This document shows positions 28,711 to 37,581 of a DNA stretch of 64,000 nt, piece after piece (the first letter of the stretch is position 1; each line of letters begins with the position of its first letter). Below the pieces are notes generated by a model, which saw only the letters and a list, made by a program, of their open reading frames with translations, was not told where the DNA came from and searched no databases. The position numbers and the translations under genes were made by a program. This DNA comes from Acinetobacter shaoyimingii (GTDB lineage: Bacteria > Pseudomonadota > Gammaproteobacteria > Pseudomonadales > Moraxellaceae), in the NCBI RefSeq assembly GCF_011578045.1, contig NZ_CP049801.1, positions 3,410,001 through 3,474,000 on the forward strand, read 5' to 3'.

Positions 28711-28908
28711 TTAGGCCTCATCCTCAGAAGGCGAAGTCGATGTTGTCATTTTAGTCGCGTATTCAACACCATGGGTTTTTAAATACTCTCTGATGAGTTG
28801 ACGGACAACTTGAGACGGCTTTAAGTCTTGTCGATTACAAAGATCTTCAAATGCTTGTTTTTTGACTGGATCAATAAGTATTGTTAATCGCGCAGTTTTA
28901 TTTTCCAT
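28711..28908 (-). CDS. Ribbon-helix-helix (CopG-like) DNA-binding protein
   Basis: This 65-residue protein has an N-terminal beta strand (ARLTILIDPVKKQAF) and two helices (EDLCNRQDLKPSQVVRQLIREYLKTHG), the RHH pattern of MetJ/Arc-type regulators. The C-terminal tail is short and polar. No toxin gene is adjacent, so it is not an obvious antitoxin. A perfect 9-3-9 palindrome 33 bp upstream of the start is a likely autoregulatory operator. Confidence 0.75.
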   Translation of the reverse strand: MENKTARLTILIDPVKKQAFEDLCNRQDLKPSQVVRQLIREYLKTHGVEYATKMTTSTSPSEDEA

Positions 28909-28940
28909 AACATACCAATGTAATTCTTGTATTAATATAA

Positions 28941-28961
28941 AATGATAATTCGATTATCATT
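28941..28961. promoter_or_regulatory. Palindrome upstream of the RHH gene
   Basis: AATGATAAT-TCG-ATTATCATT is a perfect 9-3-9 inverted repeat. It resembles a Fur box (TGATAAT/ATTATCA) but with a 3-bp rather than 1-bp centre, so an RHH autoregulatory site is equally likely. Confidence 0.5.
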
Positions 28962-28982
28962 ACATGATTTTAATTTGTTAGC

Positions 28983-29007
28983 AATCTGATATTTCTCAGA
29001 TTTTTTT
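28983..29007 (+). terminator. Orphan terminator-like hairpin
   Basis: AATCTGA pairs with TCAGATT around a 6-nt loop, followed by a T run, in plus orientation. No plus-strand gene ends here, so it may mark a small RNA or antisense transcript. The surrounding 304-bp gap (28909-29212) holds otherwise only the RHH palindrome and a hairpin at 29124. Confidence 0.45.
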
Positions 29008-29123
29008 CATTATGACGATTCTGTTCCAGTATAGATTAAAACCATAAAAATTTTAAGCATTTCATAACTTTTATTGATCAATTTTAGTAAAAAATTTATC
29101 TATGTGTCTTATTTATTTCAATA

Positions 29124-29147
29124 AATGCCAAATCTTACTTGGCATTT
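29124..29147 (-). terminator. Hairpin past the ankyrin gene
   Basis: AAATGCCAA pairs with TTGGCATTT around a 6-nt loop. There is only a weak T tract on the minus strand, 66 bp past the stop of the ankyrin gene. Confidence 0.5.
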
Positions 29148-29212
29148 ATTCATAGTATAAAGTTCAAATCCTGAAATCAAGTGCCTAAACTGGCTTTTAT
29201 TTTGACCTAGAT

Positions 29213-29752
29213 TTAATTTTCAAGGATTTTTTTGAACTTTTCTTCCTGACCAAAGTATTTCGCAAATTCTTCAGCAGTCATTTGTTTGGTTTTTTTTGCA
29301 TTTACATCGCAGTCAACTTTACGCAATTGTTTTGCAATAGACCATTCTGCTTTCACAATTGCACCCATCAGTGCAGTATGTCCTTTGTTGTCTCGGATAC
29401 AACGGTTAGCGCCATGTGCCAATAAAGGTGTGACAACATTTTGATGACCATAATACGTTGCCATCATTAAAGCGGTATAACCTTGAGCATTTTTGACATC
29501 AACGGGAAAACCACTTTTTAAAAATTCTGAAATCACCTCTTCATTGCCTGTTTTAGCTGCAGCAAAAAACAGATCAATTAATTCTTGTTCTGATTGTTTT
29601 AAGCTTGCTTGATCTATGGTTGAACTCATTGCGACATCTTGAGCATGAAGTTTTGTAATGCCTAAAGTGAGTACTGTCATTAAACAAATACTGGTTAATG
29701 ACATCACAACTGTATTTAATACCAATTTCATTTCAATTTGCCTCAAATTCAC
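29213..29752 (-). CDS. Exported ankyrin-repeat protein next to catalase
   Basis: This 179-residue protein has an N-terminal hydrophobic signal/anchor (residues 12-35) and three ankyrin repeats in the mature part (NEEVISEFLKSGFPVDVKNAQGYTALMMATYYGHQNV, then HGANRCIRDNKGHTALMGAI). It lies downstream of the catalase gene on the same strand. In Pseudomonas an ankyrin gene of this kind follows katB and supports catalase activity from the periplasmic side. The same role is inferred here. A hairpin in the 134-bp gap could adjust its level relative to catalase. Confidence 0.8.
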   Translation of the reverse strand: MNLRQIEMKLVLNTVVMSLTSICLMTVLTLGITKLHAQDVAMSSTIDQASLKQSEQELIDLFFAAAKTGNEEVISEFLKSGFPVDVKNAQGYTALMMATYYGHQNVVTPLLAHGANRCIRDNKGHTALMGAIVKAEWSIAKQLRKVDCDVNAKKTKQMTAEEFAKYFGQEEKFKKILEN

Positions 29753-29782
29753 TTATTAAAACAACAGTTCAACAAATCAGTG

Positions 29783-29829
29783 CCTGTAGAACTCCCCTAG
29801 GGTGCAGGAAAGGTCATGAGTTCTACAGG
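29783..29829 (-). terminator. Hairpin between catalase and ankyrin genes
   Basis: CCTGTAGAACT and AGTTCTACAGG form a perfect 11-bp stem with a 25-nt loop. There is no strong T-run on the minus strand, so it may only partly terminate or may stabilise catalase mRNA. Confidence 0.5.
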
Positions 29830-29886
29830 GCTTTCTTGTGGTGGTGCTTTATTCCCTACTCACCAAACTTTTTAGACCAATTGAAA

Positions 29887-31404
29887 TTAGTCTTTAAGCA
29901 TTGCAGCTTTTGCTTTAACAGTAGCTAAGTTACCGTTTACCGCTTTAGTCATACGAGTACCGTAATCGGCATCTGCTTTGTAGAAGTAAGACAACATGAT
30001 GTGTTTGGTTTCTGAATCTTTCACGTTGCCTAAGTCAGCCGCTAAGTTCATGATCAAGTCATCTTTTTCTTTTGCAGTGTATGAACGATAAAGTTCACCC
30101 GCTTGCTTGAAGTTTTGCTCTTTTACGCCAATTTGTTGAACAGTGCCAGAAAGTGGCGTTTGAACTGCGCGTGCTTTTTCAGTTGCAGCTTTAGGCTCTT
30201 TACGGCTTGGTTCATAGTTCACGTCAGAATCACGTTCGCTGACATTCATGTAACCATCTTGGTTATTGTTGTTCACTTTAACCAATGGACGGTTTACAGG
30301 AATTTGTTGGTGGTTCGCGCCCAAACGGTACATTTGAGTATCTGAGTAAGAGAAGATACGACCTTGAAGTAAACGATCTTCAGATGGTTCGATCCCTGGT
30401 ACTAAGTTACCTGGAGCCAATGCCACTTGTTCAGTTTCGTTGAAGAAGTTCTTCGGCATACGGTTAAGAGTTAAAGTACCTACTTTAGTTTCAGGGACTA
30501 AGTTTGTAGGCCAGATTTTTGTAGAATCCAATGGATCAAAATCAAAGCTGTTCAAATCTTTAGGATCCAATACTTGGATATAAAGATCCCATTTCGGGAA
30601 TTTACCAGCGTTGATGTTGTTGTAAAGATCATTGGTTAAGTGGTTAAAGTCTTTACCTTGTTGTTCCATTGCTTCTTTAACGTTAAGACCTTTTACGCCT
30701 TGTTTAGAGCGGAAGTTGAATTTAACGTATTTGTATTCTTCTTTGTCGTTGTACAACTTGTAAGCGTGAACACCGAAACCATCTTGTTCACGGTAGCTTG
30801 TAGGTACACCTTGTTTACCATACACATAAGTCAACATGTTGGTTGACCATGGTTGGCTAGACAAGAAATCAAACACGCGGTTCGCATCTTGAACGTTGTT
30901 GATTGGGCTTGGTTTCATTGCATGAATGAAATCAGGGAATTTGATTGCATCTTTAATGAAGAATACTGGTGTTTGGTTACCCACTAAATCCCAGTTCCCT
31001 TCTTGTGTATAGAACTTGATGGCAAAACCATGTGGATCACGTAAAGTTTCAGGAGAACCTTTACCGTGAATTACAGTAGAGAAACGTAAGAATACAGGAG
31101 TTTTTGTACCTGCTTTGAATAATGAAGCAATGGTTAAGTCTGATAAATCTTTAGTCGCAACAAATTCACCATAAGCACCTGTACCACGTGCATGTACTAC
31201 ACGCTCAGGAATACGCTCACGACCAAAACGTTGTAATTTTTGAACCAATTGAACGTCTTGAAGTAACACAGAACCATTTGGACCCGCTGTAATCGAGTTC
31301 TGGTTGTCACCCACCGGTGCACCGTTATCTTTTGTCAATGGTGCAGCTTGTGTTGCTGCCGTTGCTGCTGAAAGCATTGCAACTAATAAAGTACGCTTAA
31401 ACAT
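29887..31404 (-). CDS. Periplasmic monofunctional haem catalase (KatB-like)
   Basis: This 505-residue catalase has a Sec signal peptide (MFKRTLLVAMLSAATAATQA), unlike cytoplasmic KatA enzymes. Catalytic His71 lies in RIPERVVHARGTGAYG. The distal Asn lies in GNQTPVFFIKDAIKFPDFIHA. The haem-ligating Tyr is in RIFSYSDTQMYRLG. It removes hydrogen peroxide outside the cytoplasmic membrane. It is probably induced by peroxide stress, but no clear OxyR site could be picked out of the 31405-31632 upstream region. It is linked to an exported ankyrin protein, as in katB loci of Pseudomonas. Confidence 0.92.
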   Translation of the reverse strand: MFKRTLLVAMLSAATAATQAAPLTKDNGAPVGDNQNSITAGPNGSVLLQDVQLVQKLQRFGRERIPERVVHARGTGAYGEFVATKDLSDLTIASLFKAGTKTPVFLRFSTVIHGKGSPETLRDPHGFAIKFYTQEGNWDLVGNQTPVFFIKDAIKFPDFIHAMKPSPINNVQDANRVFDFLSSQPWSTNMLTYVYGKQGVPTSYREQDGFGVHAYKLYNDKEEYKYVKFNFRSKQGVKGLNVKEAMEQQGKDFNHLTNDLYNNINAGKFPKWDLYIQVLDPKDLNSFDFDPLDSTKIWPTNLVPETKVGTLTLNRMPKNFFNETEQVALAPGNLVPGIEPSEDRLLQGRIFSYSDTQMYRLGANHQQIPVNRPLVKVNNNNQDGYMNVSERDSDVNYEPSRKEPKAATEKARAVQTPLSGTVQQIGVKEQNFKQAGELYRSYTAKEKDDLIMNLAADLGNVKDSETKHIMLSYFYKADADYGTRMTKAVNGNLATVKAKAAMLKD

Positions 31405-31632
31405 TGTTTAATCTCTCAAATTTTGCCTTTCCTGCAGGCGCTAAGATACACATACCAAAACCATAGGTAAAAAAGTTAATTTTTATCATATTGATCGTTT
31501 TTTTAAATATTATATTTTAGATAAACTAAGTTGTTGATTTTTATAGTATTGAATAGTTAAAACAGATCGCCTATTTAGGAAATCGATTTGCTACAATTCA
31601 TTCAATTTTTTTCAATATGCTTTGGTTTTGAT

Positions 31633-32073
31633 ATGCGAGCGTTATTACAACGGGTTTTAGAAGCAAAAGTGGTGGTGGATGGAGAAACCACTGGAGAAAT
31701 TGATCACGGCATTTTAGTTTTTTTAGGCTTAGGCAAAGAAGATACGCTCGATAAAGGCAAAAAGCTGATCGATAAAATTCTCAAATACCGTTTTTTTGAT
31801 GATGAACAAGGTAAAATGGGCTGGAATGTCAGTCAAGCAGGCGGTGGACTATTACTGGTTTCTCAATTTACCCTCATGGCACAAACCCAAAAAGGCTTAC
31901 GTCCAGATTTCGGTCCTGCTATGCCCCCCAATGAAGCAAAAGCACTCTATGAGCAATTAGTGGACTATGCCAAATCACAATTTGACCATGTCCAAACGGG
32001 CATTTTTGCAGCTGATATGAAAGTACATTTGGTTAATGATGGACCTGTGACATTCAATTTGGAAATTGAATAA
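31633..32073 (+). CDS. dtd: D-aminoacyl-tRNA deacylase
   Basis: This 146-residue protein begins at the ATG at 31633 (MRALLQRVLEAKVVVDGE). The longer frame from a TTG at 31588 adds 15 non-conserved residues. The family's active-site motifs SQFTLMA and NDGPVTF (Gly-cisPro) are present. It hydrolyses D-amino acids, and misloaded glycine, from tRNA as a proofreading step in the cytoplasm. It stands alone between two terminator regions. Confidence 0.92.
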   Translation: MRALLQRVLEAKVVVDGETTGEIDHGILVFLGLGKEDTLDKGKKLIDKILKYRFFDDEQGKMGWNVSQAGGGLLLVSQFTLMAQTQKGLRPDFGPAMPPNEAKALYEQLVDYAKSQFDHVQTGIFAADMKVHLVNDGPVTFNLEIE

Positions 32074-32113
32074 CCATAAAATATAACAAGGTTATCTCTT
32101 TTCAACCGTATAT

Positions 32114-32143
32114 AAAAAAAGCTCCATCAATTGGAGCTTTTTT
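32114..32143. terminator. Bidirectional terminator between dtd and the SCP2 gene
   Basis: AAAAAAGCTCC pairs with GGAGCTTTTTT around a 7-nt loop. Confidence 0.88.
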
Positions 32144-32163
32144 ACAATAACACATCGTTTAAA

Positions 32164-32643
32164 TTAACGACCTGTTTTCTCTTTTAAAAACTGGCGTGCA
32201 ACCTTAATCTTATCTTTCACTGGCTTAGGAATTTTAGGTGGAATGAGTTTCGCCACTTGGTTAAACCATACCAATAGGCTGAAATCCCCTTCCATTTTAA
32301 TCGTGCCATTTTGCATGCCCGTCATAAATGCAGTTGGATCACCTTTCATTAAGGTTTTAACGCCCTGCTCACTGTCAGCAAACTGTAAAATAAAGTCAGC
32401 TTTTTCTGCATCACCTGAAACAGTATCAATTTCACCATGATTGACAATAATCTGGCGGGCTACACCCAGATCTGTACCAATTTGGATACGGAACTGACGA
32501 TCGTGAATCAGCTCAATAAACTTAGGACTTGTACGCGCTAATTGTTTCATGCGTAGGGCTAGACCATAAACCAAAAGGTCAAGCGGATCAGTGCTTGCAT
32601 CGACAATTGGCAGTTTCACGACTGGAATTGAAGGAAATTTCAT
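32164..32643 (-). CDS. SCP2 sterol-binding-domain protein
   Basis: This 159-residue protein has an SCP2-like fold: VARQIIVNHGEIDTVSGDAEKADFILQFADSEQGVKTLMKGDP is the typical lipid-binding beta sheet region, followed by MTGMQNGTIKMEGDFSLLVWF. The bacterial SCP2-domain group includes UbiJ-type ubiquinone accessory factors and lipid carriers, but this length and context do not decide between them. It is probably cytoplasmic, monocistronic and followed by a strong terminator. Confidence 0.75.
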   Translation of the reverse strand: MKFPSIPVVKLPIVDASTDPLDLLVYGLALRMKQLARTSPKFIELIHDRQFRIQIGTDLGVARQIIVNHGEIDTVSGDAEKADFILQFADSEQGVKTLMKGDPTAFMTGMQNGTIKMEGDFSLLVWFNQVAKLIPPKIPKPVKDKIKVARQFLKEKTGR

Positions 32644-32832
32644 GACATTTAAGCCTGTTGTTTTAATATAAAAGAGAATCTAACCATCGTAGCATACCTT
32701 AATCTAGATACAGTTATGCTTTGTATAACAAAAGTATAAGATGAAAAAAAGGTATATCAATTGGATATACCTTTAAAGAATTTATTATTACTGTTCAGTG
32801 TACAAATCGTATTGGAAAATTAAAAACTAAAA

Positions 32833-33147
32833 CTATTCATCTTCATAAACAGGGGTATGTTCAATATATTGACGATTCGCAAGCGCTTTTTGAGCACGAC
32901 TGTCTTCACGCAATAACACGGCAGTCAATGCCATCATGGCAATACTTATCGCTGTTAAATAGCTATATGCAAGTGACATGTCCAAAACGTTCTGTATACC
33001 AAAACGCATCGCTTCTAATACACCCCAGAAAATCATGCCCGCAAACATGAAACCTAACCAGTGACGGTAAGGGGAAAAGAAAACAGTAGCCAACGCTGCA
33101 GCAATCAGACTAAAGCCGATTATTGTTGCTAAAGTCGCTGATACCAT
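32833..33147 (-). CDS. Small inner-membrane protein of unknown function
   Basis: The ATG at 33147 is chosen because GGAGG lies 7 bp upstream of it; five extra codons in the longer frame overlap that site. The 104-residue product has three hydrophobic segments (SATLATIIGFSLIAAALATVFF, a second around residue 35-50, a third at SYLTAISIAMMALTAVLL) and a polar acidic tail. I do not recognise a family with a known role. Confidence 0.7.
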   Translation of the reverse strand: MVSATLATIIGFSLIAAALATVFFSPYRHWLGFMFAGMIFWGVLEAMRFGIQNVLDMSLAYSYLTAISIAMMALTAVLLREDSRAQKALANRQYIEHTPVYEDE

Positions 33148-33522
33148 AATAACCTCCGTCAAAAATAAATTTATAGTTCAATAGCCGCTTCACATGTGTT
33201 TCACAACATCATTAAATTCATACTCTACATGTTCTTGATGTCATCTTTATGAGAGTCCATAAATTGCATTATGGTGAGTTTTGAAAAGAAAAAAAGGGGT
33301 GATGCTTTTATGAACGACACATATTGTCGCAACATTCTCTTGTCATTACATTTTTAAAAAGTCATGTTTATGTGCAGAGCTAATCTCTATCAAACTTGGC
33401 GTGTCATTACAAAAAAATACATAGTTTTTTTAAGCAAAAAATATTTTTTCCGATGCCATTTATCGGTTTTATTATTCCTTATTTTGTATTCTATAATTTA
33501 TTGTTTTTGATTAATTTAATCC
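33148..33522. other. Non-coding gap, no gene seen
   Basis: About 375 bp of AT-rich sequence. The only structure seen is a 10-bp direct repeat TGTCATTACA at 33341-33350 and 33402-33411. Short reading frames here (up to 28 codons) lack convincing support. Confidence 0.5.
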
Positions 33523-33550
33523 AAAAAAAAGCGACGATCACGTCACTTTT
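33523..33550 (-). terminator. Terminator of serB
   Basis: On the minus strand AAGTGACG pairs with CGTCGCTT (one G-U) around TGAT, followed by a run of T. Confidence 0.75.
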
Positions 33551-33571
33551 CTTTGCTCATATTCTTAGCGT

Positions 33572-34792
33572 TTAAGCTTGATTTAAATCTTTGTCGTGCA
33601 CACCTAATAAATACAATACACCGTCTAAACCTACACTCGAAATGGCCTGATTGGCATTTTGACGAACCAGTGGTTTAGCTCGGAATGCCACCCCTAAACC
33701 TGCAATTGACAGCATAGGCAAATCATTGGCACCGTCACCCACAGCAATCGCTTGCTCCAGTGAAATTCCCATTTTTTCTGCAAGCTCACGCAGTAATAAT
33801 GCTTTACGAGCCCCATCGACAATATGACCTTTGACTTCACCTGTCACGATGCCATTTTGTACATCTAAGATATTGGCATGAACTTCATCAATTCCGAGTT
33901 TCTCTTGTAAATATTCAGCAAAGTACTGGAAACCACCTGACAAGATTGCAGTGCGATAACCTAATGATTTGAGTGTGGAAATAAGACGTTCAGCACCTTC
34001 TGTAATGGTCAAGCGTTCTGCGATTTTCGGTAGAACTGATGCATCGAGCCCTTTGAGTAGCGCAACGCGTGCACGGAAACTTTGTTGGAAATCAAGTTCG
34101 CCTTGCATGGCACGCTCTGTGATTTCTGCAACTTGATCGCCCACACCAGCTTCAATCGCCAACTCATCAATCACTTCTTGTTCAATCAGTGTCGAATCCA
34201 TGTCGAAGCACACTAAACGACGGTTACGGCGATAGGCATTATCTTCTTGCACAGCAACGTCGACATTGAGTTCGGTTGACAATCTCAAACATGCTGCACG
34301 CATTGCTGTGGCATCCAACATTTGACCTTTTAACCCAAACTCAACACATGCGCGTTTCGGTCCTTCACTGTTTCCATCACGATGAGGACGACCCGATAAT
34401 CGTGTCACTGTTTCAATATTAAATCCCTGACTTGAAACAATATTTGTCACCGCTTGTAATTGTGCTGCTGTCAATTCTGGTGCTAAAGCAGTGACAATAT
34501 AACGAGTCCGACCGCCTTCGCTCACCCATTGATCATAATCATTGTTTGAGATCGGTTTGAATCGAACAGTTAACCCGATATCATGTGCTAAGATAAGAAT
34601 ATCTTTCATGGCTAAGGCTGTTGCTGTTTGGTCTTCAGAGGCAACAACAATACCTAAAGTCAGTTGGTTATGGATAACTGCTTGCCCTACATCTAAAATT
34701 TGTAAAGAATGTACGGACAACACCTGCATCAATCGAGTAAACTGATTCGGTTGGTCAGGACCTAAAAATGAAATAAGAATGATTTCTCGCAT
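33572..34792 (-). CDS. serB: Phosphoserine phosphatase SerB
   Basis: This 406-residue protein is longer than E. coli SerB because of a full ACT-like N-terminal region (residues 1-180, starting REIILISFLGPDQPNQFTRLM). The HAD phosphatase domain has the nucleophile motif CFDMDSTLIEQEVIDE, motif II in AILSGGF and motif IV GDGANDLPML. It makes L-serine from phosphoserine, the last step of serine synthesis. It is divergent from a membrane protein gene, the same arrangement as serB and ytjB in other gammaproteobacteria. Confidence 0.92.
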   Translation of the reverse strand: MREIILISFLGPDQPNQFTRLMQVLSVHSLQILDVGQAVIHNQLTLGIVVASEDQTATALAMKDILILAHDIGLTVRFKPISNNDYDQWVSEGGRTRYIVTALAPELTAAQLQAVTNIVSSQGFNIETVTRLSGRPHRDGNSEGPKRACVEFGLKGQMLDATAMRAACLRLSTELNVDVAVQEDNAYRRNRRLVCFDMDSTLIEQEVIDELAIEAGVGDQVAEITERAMQGELDFQQSFRARVALLKGLDASVLPKIAERLTITEGAERLISTLKSLGYRTAILSGGFQYFAEYLQEKLGIDEVHANILDVQNGIVTGEVKGHIVDGARKALLLRELAEKMGISLEQAIAVGDGANDLPMLSIAGLGVAFRAKPLVRQNANQAISSVGLDGVLYLLGVHDKDLNQA

Positions 34793-34869
34793 GAATTGAC
34801 TCGGTTCTGAGCTACGACAATTGCAAGAATCATAATCGAAATTGAATATATTTTCTCTGGAACTTTACG

Positions 34870-36150
34870 TTGAATGCGCCAAGACAAGGGCTATTTGCTA
34901 GCCTACTTATAGTTAGTTTTGCTTTGCATACCTTTTTAATGGTACTTGCAACGACTCATCAACTCAATGAAAACCGTGCCAATCAAGGTCAACTCATGAC
35001 CACACAATTGGTTACCGATAGCCTCACTGAGTTGGAACCTGCAAACACTGTTTCATTGGCTTTGCTGGCAAATCGTTACGCAACCAATCCAAGTGTCGCT
35101 TATATTCGTATCTTAAATTCGAATAAACAGGTTCTTGCCACAGCGGGTTTATCAAAAACTCGTTCAGGTGAGGTTTTTGTTCGTGATGCTTTAGCCAATG
35201 AAAAGAAAGTCGGTAGCGTAGAAATTACCCTTGTTAAACCAAGTATTGGTGAAATCCTACGTACACAGTGGTTGACTATTTTAGTGTCTTTGATTATTCA
35301 TGGCTTATTGTGGTTAGCGTATCGTGCGATTGCCCGACCAACGCGTAGTGAATATTTGGCTCGCTTAAACAATGAAGCGCGATTGAAACATGAAATTCAG
35401 CTTTTGACTGATGCCTTGGAGCATGAAAAGTTACAAAAAACCTTGGCAGAGTCTGAACCTAAAACCCCAGAGAAACCGCAAAGCCCAATTAAACCGACAG
35501 CGCTACGTGTTTTAGATGAAAATGCTTTAGCACTCAATATTCAGTTTTATGATCCTAAACAGTTGATTCACTCTGTGAACCAATCTGTATCCTTGCCATA
35601 CTTCAACTTATGTCAAATTTTCTTGAACAAGAGTATTGATTTGTGTACGACACACTTCCAACTCAATAAAGAAGATTTTGTGCTTAACCAAGAGTTTGGT
35701 CAACAAGGTGCAATGATTACTGTTGCTGTTCAACAAAATAATACCACCCAATGTTTACTCATGATTGGTTCTGTATTCCAACTTTTATCAGAAGTGTTAT
35801 ACAAACGTTATCGTGAAGATAAACGCTTTGTGCTCCAAACACGTTGTGCTGTCAGCACCGCTGTGGAAGCGATGCAACTCGATGCCATTCAAGCTTCTGA
35901 ACGTTTAACACATCATTTGATTGCCAAAGAAATGGCGTTGTATTTGACCAATGAACAGTTAAAACATATTGGCGATTGCTATCAATTGGTTGCGATGCCA
36001 AATCCGACCAGTGTACTGACTCGTCATGCCTTTATGATTAATGGTATGAACAGTGACTGTGCTGAATTGGCGCAGCATATGCGTACGGAAATTTTGAAAG
36101 GTAAATCAAAGCATTCTGAAATCGAAGATCAGGCTGAACGTGCTTCATAG
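34870..36150 (+). CDS. Membrane protein of the AhpA/YtjB type, divergent from serB
   Basis: This 426-residue protein has two hydrophobic segments (residues 9-27 and about 135-152) bracketing a small periplasmic domain, followed by a long cytoplasmic part. The same N-terminal topology is seen in YtjB/Smp proteins, which are also encoded divergently from serB in enterics; the assignment rests on this topology and linkage. The cytoplasmic half, from about residue 215, is larger than in YtjB and unassigned. The start is uncertain: the frame opens with TTG and no good ribosome site is seen. Confidence 0.65.
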   Translation: MNAPRQGLFASLLIVSFALHTFLMVLATTHQLNENRANQGQLMTTQLVTDSLTELEPANTVSLALLANRYATNPSVAYIRILNSNKQVLATAGLSKTRSGEVFVRDALANEKKVGSVEITLVKPSIGEILRTQWLTILVSLIIHGLLWLAYRAIARPTRSEYLARLNNEARLKHEIQLLTDALEHEKLQKTLAESEPKTPEKPQSPIKPTALRVLDENALALNIQFYDPKQLIHSVNQSVSLPYFNLCQIFLNKSIDLCTTHFQLNKEDFVLNQEFGQQGAMITVAVQQNNTTQCLLMIGSVFQLLSEVLYKRYREDKRFVLQTRCAVSTAVEAMQLDAIQASERLTHHLIAKEMALYLTNEQLKHIGDCYQLVAMPNPTSVLTRHAFMINGMNSDCAELAQHMRTEILKGKSKHSEIEDQAERAS

Positions 36151-36171
36151 ATATAATATCTTTCAATATAT

Positions 36172-36209
36172 AAACCAGATTTAATGCTAAATTAAATCTG
36201 GTTTTTTTA
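36172..36209 (+). terminator. Terminator after the 34870 gene
   Basis: AACCAGATTTAAT pairs with ATTAAATCTGGTT around a 4-nt loop, followed by a T tract. Confidence 0.85.
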
Positions 36210-36435
36210 TTTCATCTCATTTTAAATCAAAAAATAAACGACAAACGCTCACTCCTTGATCAAAAATACCCCATTTTCGACTTTTAGTGGCTTTTCAATA
36301 CGCCAATAAGCTGTGTATAACAGAGTTCGCAAAGGGACCCTTGAAAGCATAGGCAAAATGTTTGAAAAAGCGTTAGACTATGCCTCAGTGATTTTTACTC
36401 AAATGTCAGCATGACAGAACAAAAAGGTGAAGTTG

Positions 36436-37557
36436 ATGTCGCTCAATACTGTTGAAGAACTTGTAGCAGATATCCGTGCAGGAAAAATGGTTATCCTTAT
36501 GGATGACGAAGACCGTGAGAATGAAGGTGATTTAGTCATTGCTGCGACCCACGTTCGCCCTGAAGACATTAACTTTATGATTACGCATGCGCGTGGTTTA
36601 GTTTGCCTGACACTCAGTAAAGATCGTTGTAAGCAACTTGATTTACCTTTGATGGTCGATGCTAACGGCGCGCAACACGGTACTAACTTTACCTTGTCAA
36701 TTGAAGCAGCGAAAGGCATTACTACAGGTATTTCAGCAGCAGAACGTGCGCATACCATTCAAACCGCTGTTGCAGCACATGCAAAACCTGCTGACATCGT
36801 TCAACCAGGGCATATTTTCCCGTTGATGGCTCAACCAGGTGGTGTGCTTCATCGTGCTGGCCATACTGAAGCAGGCTGTGATTTGTCTCGTCTTGCAGGC
36901 TTAGAGCCAGCATCTGTGATTTGTGAAATCATTAAAGAAGACGGCACAATGGCGCGTCGTCCTGATCTTGAGATTTTTGCAGAAAAACATGGTTTAAAAA
37001 TCGGTACAATTGCGGATCTGATTCATTACCGCATGACCAATGAACAAACGGTTGAACGTTTAGATCAACAAACTATAGATACCGAATACGGTACATTTGA
37101 TTTATATCGTTACCGTGAAATTGGTAACCCAGATATTCATTTAGCTTTGGTGAAAGGCCAACCAAAAGACGGCGTGACCACTGTACGTGTACATGGCTTT
37201 AGCCCTGCTCGTGATTTACTAAAGATTAACAAACAAGATGGTGAGCCAGCTTGGAACTTAGATAAAGCGCTTAAAACCATTGCATCGAGTGATCGTGGTG
37301 TATTGGTTTGGATTGGTCAACGTCATTTATCTGACTTAGGTCCTGCTTTAGAAGCACTTTCTACACCAAAACCAACAAAATCGAATGCTGCGCTTTCACA
37401 GCAGTATCAAACCATTGGTGTGGGTGCACAAATTTTACGTGATTTAGGTGTTGAAAAAATGAAGCTTCTTAGCTCTCCATTACGTTTCAATGCATTATCT
37501 GGTTTTAATTTAGAAGTGGTGGAATACATCACTGCTGATCAAACTACAGTTGAATAA
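36436..37557 (+). CDS. ribB: 3,4-dihydroxy-2-butanone 4-phosphate synthase with degenerate GTP cyclohydrolase II domain
   Basis: The ATG at 36436 follows AAGGTG. The longer frame from a GTG adds three codons. Residues 1-200 are a complete RibB domain (MDDEDRENEGDLVIAA, THARGLVCL, RAGHTEAGCDLSRLAG), which makes the four-carbon riboflavin precursor from ribulose 5-phosphate. The C-terminal part is recognisable as GTP cyclohydrolase II (DGVTTVRVHGFSPARDLL, QYQTIGVGAQILRDLGV) but lacks the zinc-binding cysteine cluster. It therefore probably has no RibA activity, as in RibBX-type proteins. It is the first gene of the ribB-ribH-nusB-thiL-pgpA-glmU-glmS series. No FMN riboswitch is visible in the 36210-36435 leader. 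Confidence 0.88.
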   Translation: MSLNTVEELVADIRAGKMVILMDDEDRENEGDLVIAATHVRPEDINFMITHARGLVCLTLSKDRCKQLDLPLMVDANGAQHGTNFTLSIEAAKGITTGISAAERAHTIQTAVAAHAKPADIVQPGHIFPLMAQPGGVLHRAGHTEAGCDLSRLAGLEPASVICEIIKEDGTMARRPDLEIFAEKHGLKIGTIADLIHYRMTNEQTVERLDQQTIDTEYGTFDLYRYREIGNPDIHLALVKGQPKDGVTTVRVHGFSPARDLLKINKQDGEPAWNLDKALKTIASSDRGVLVWIGQRHLSDLGPALEALSTPKPTKSNAALSQQYQTIGVGAQILRDLGVEKMKLLSSPLRFNALSGFNLEVVEYITADQTTVE

Positions 37558-37581
37558 CTCTTATTACATATCGAGGTTGCT

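Noticed and set aside
33273-33356. Short frames in the gap before serB (up to 28 codons)
   Set aside because: No conserved-looking content and no promoter; length is expected by chance in AT-rich DNA.
36210-36435. FMN riboswitch in front of ribB
   Set aside because: The conserved FMN-element blocks are not visible in this leader.
36411-36455. A 14-codon frame overlapping the ribB start, possible upstream peptide
   Set aside because: It has no ribosome site of its own and no recognisable leader-peptide content; the nearby AAGGTG suits the ribB ATG.
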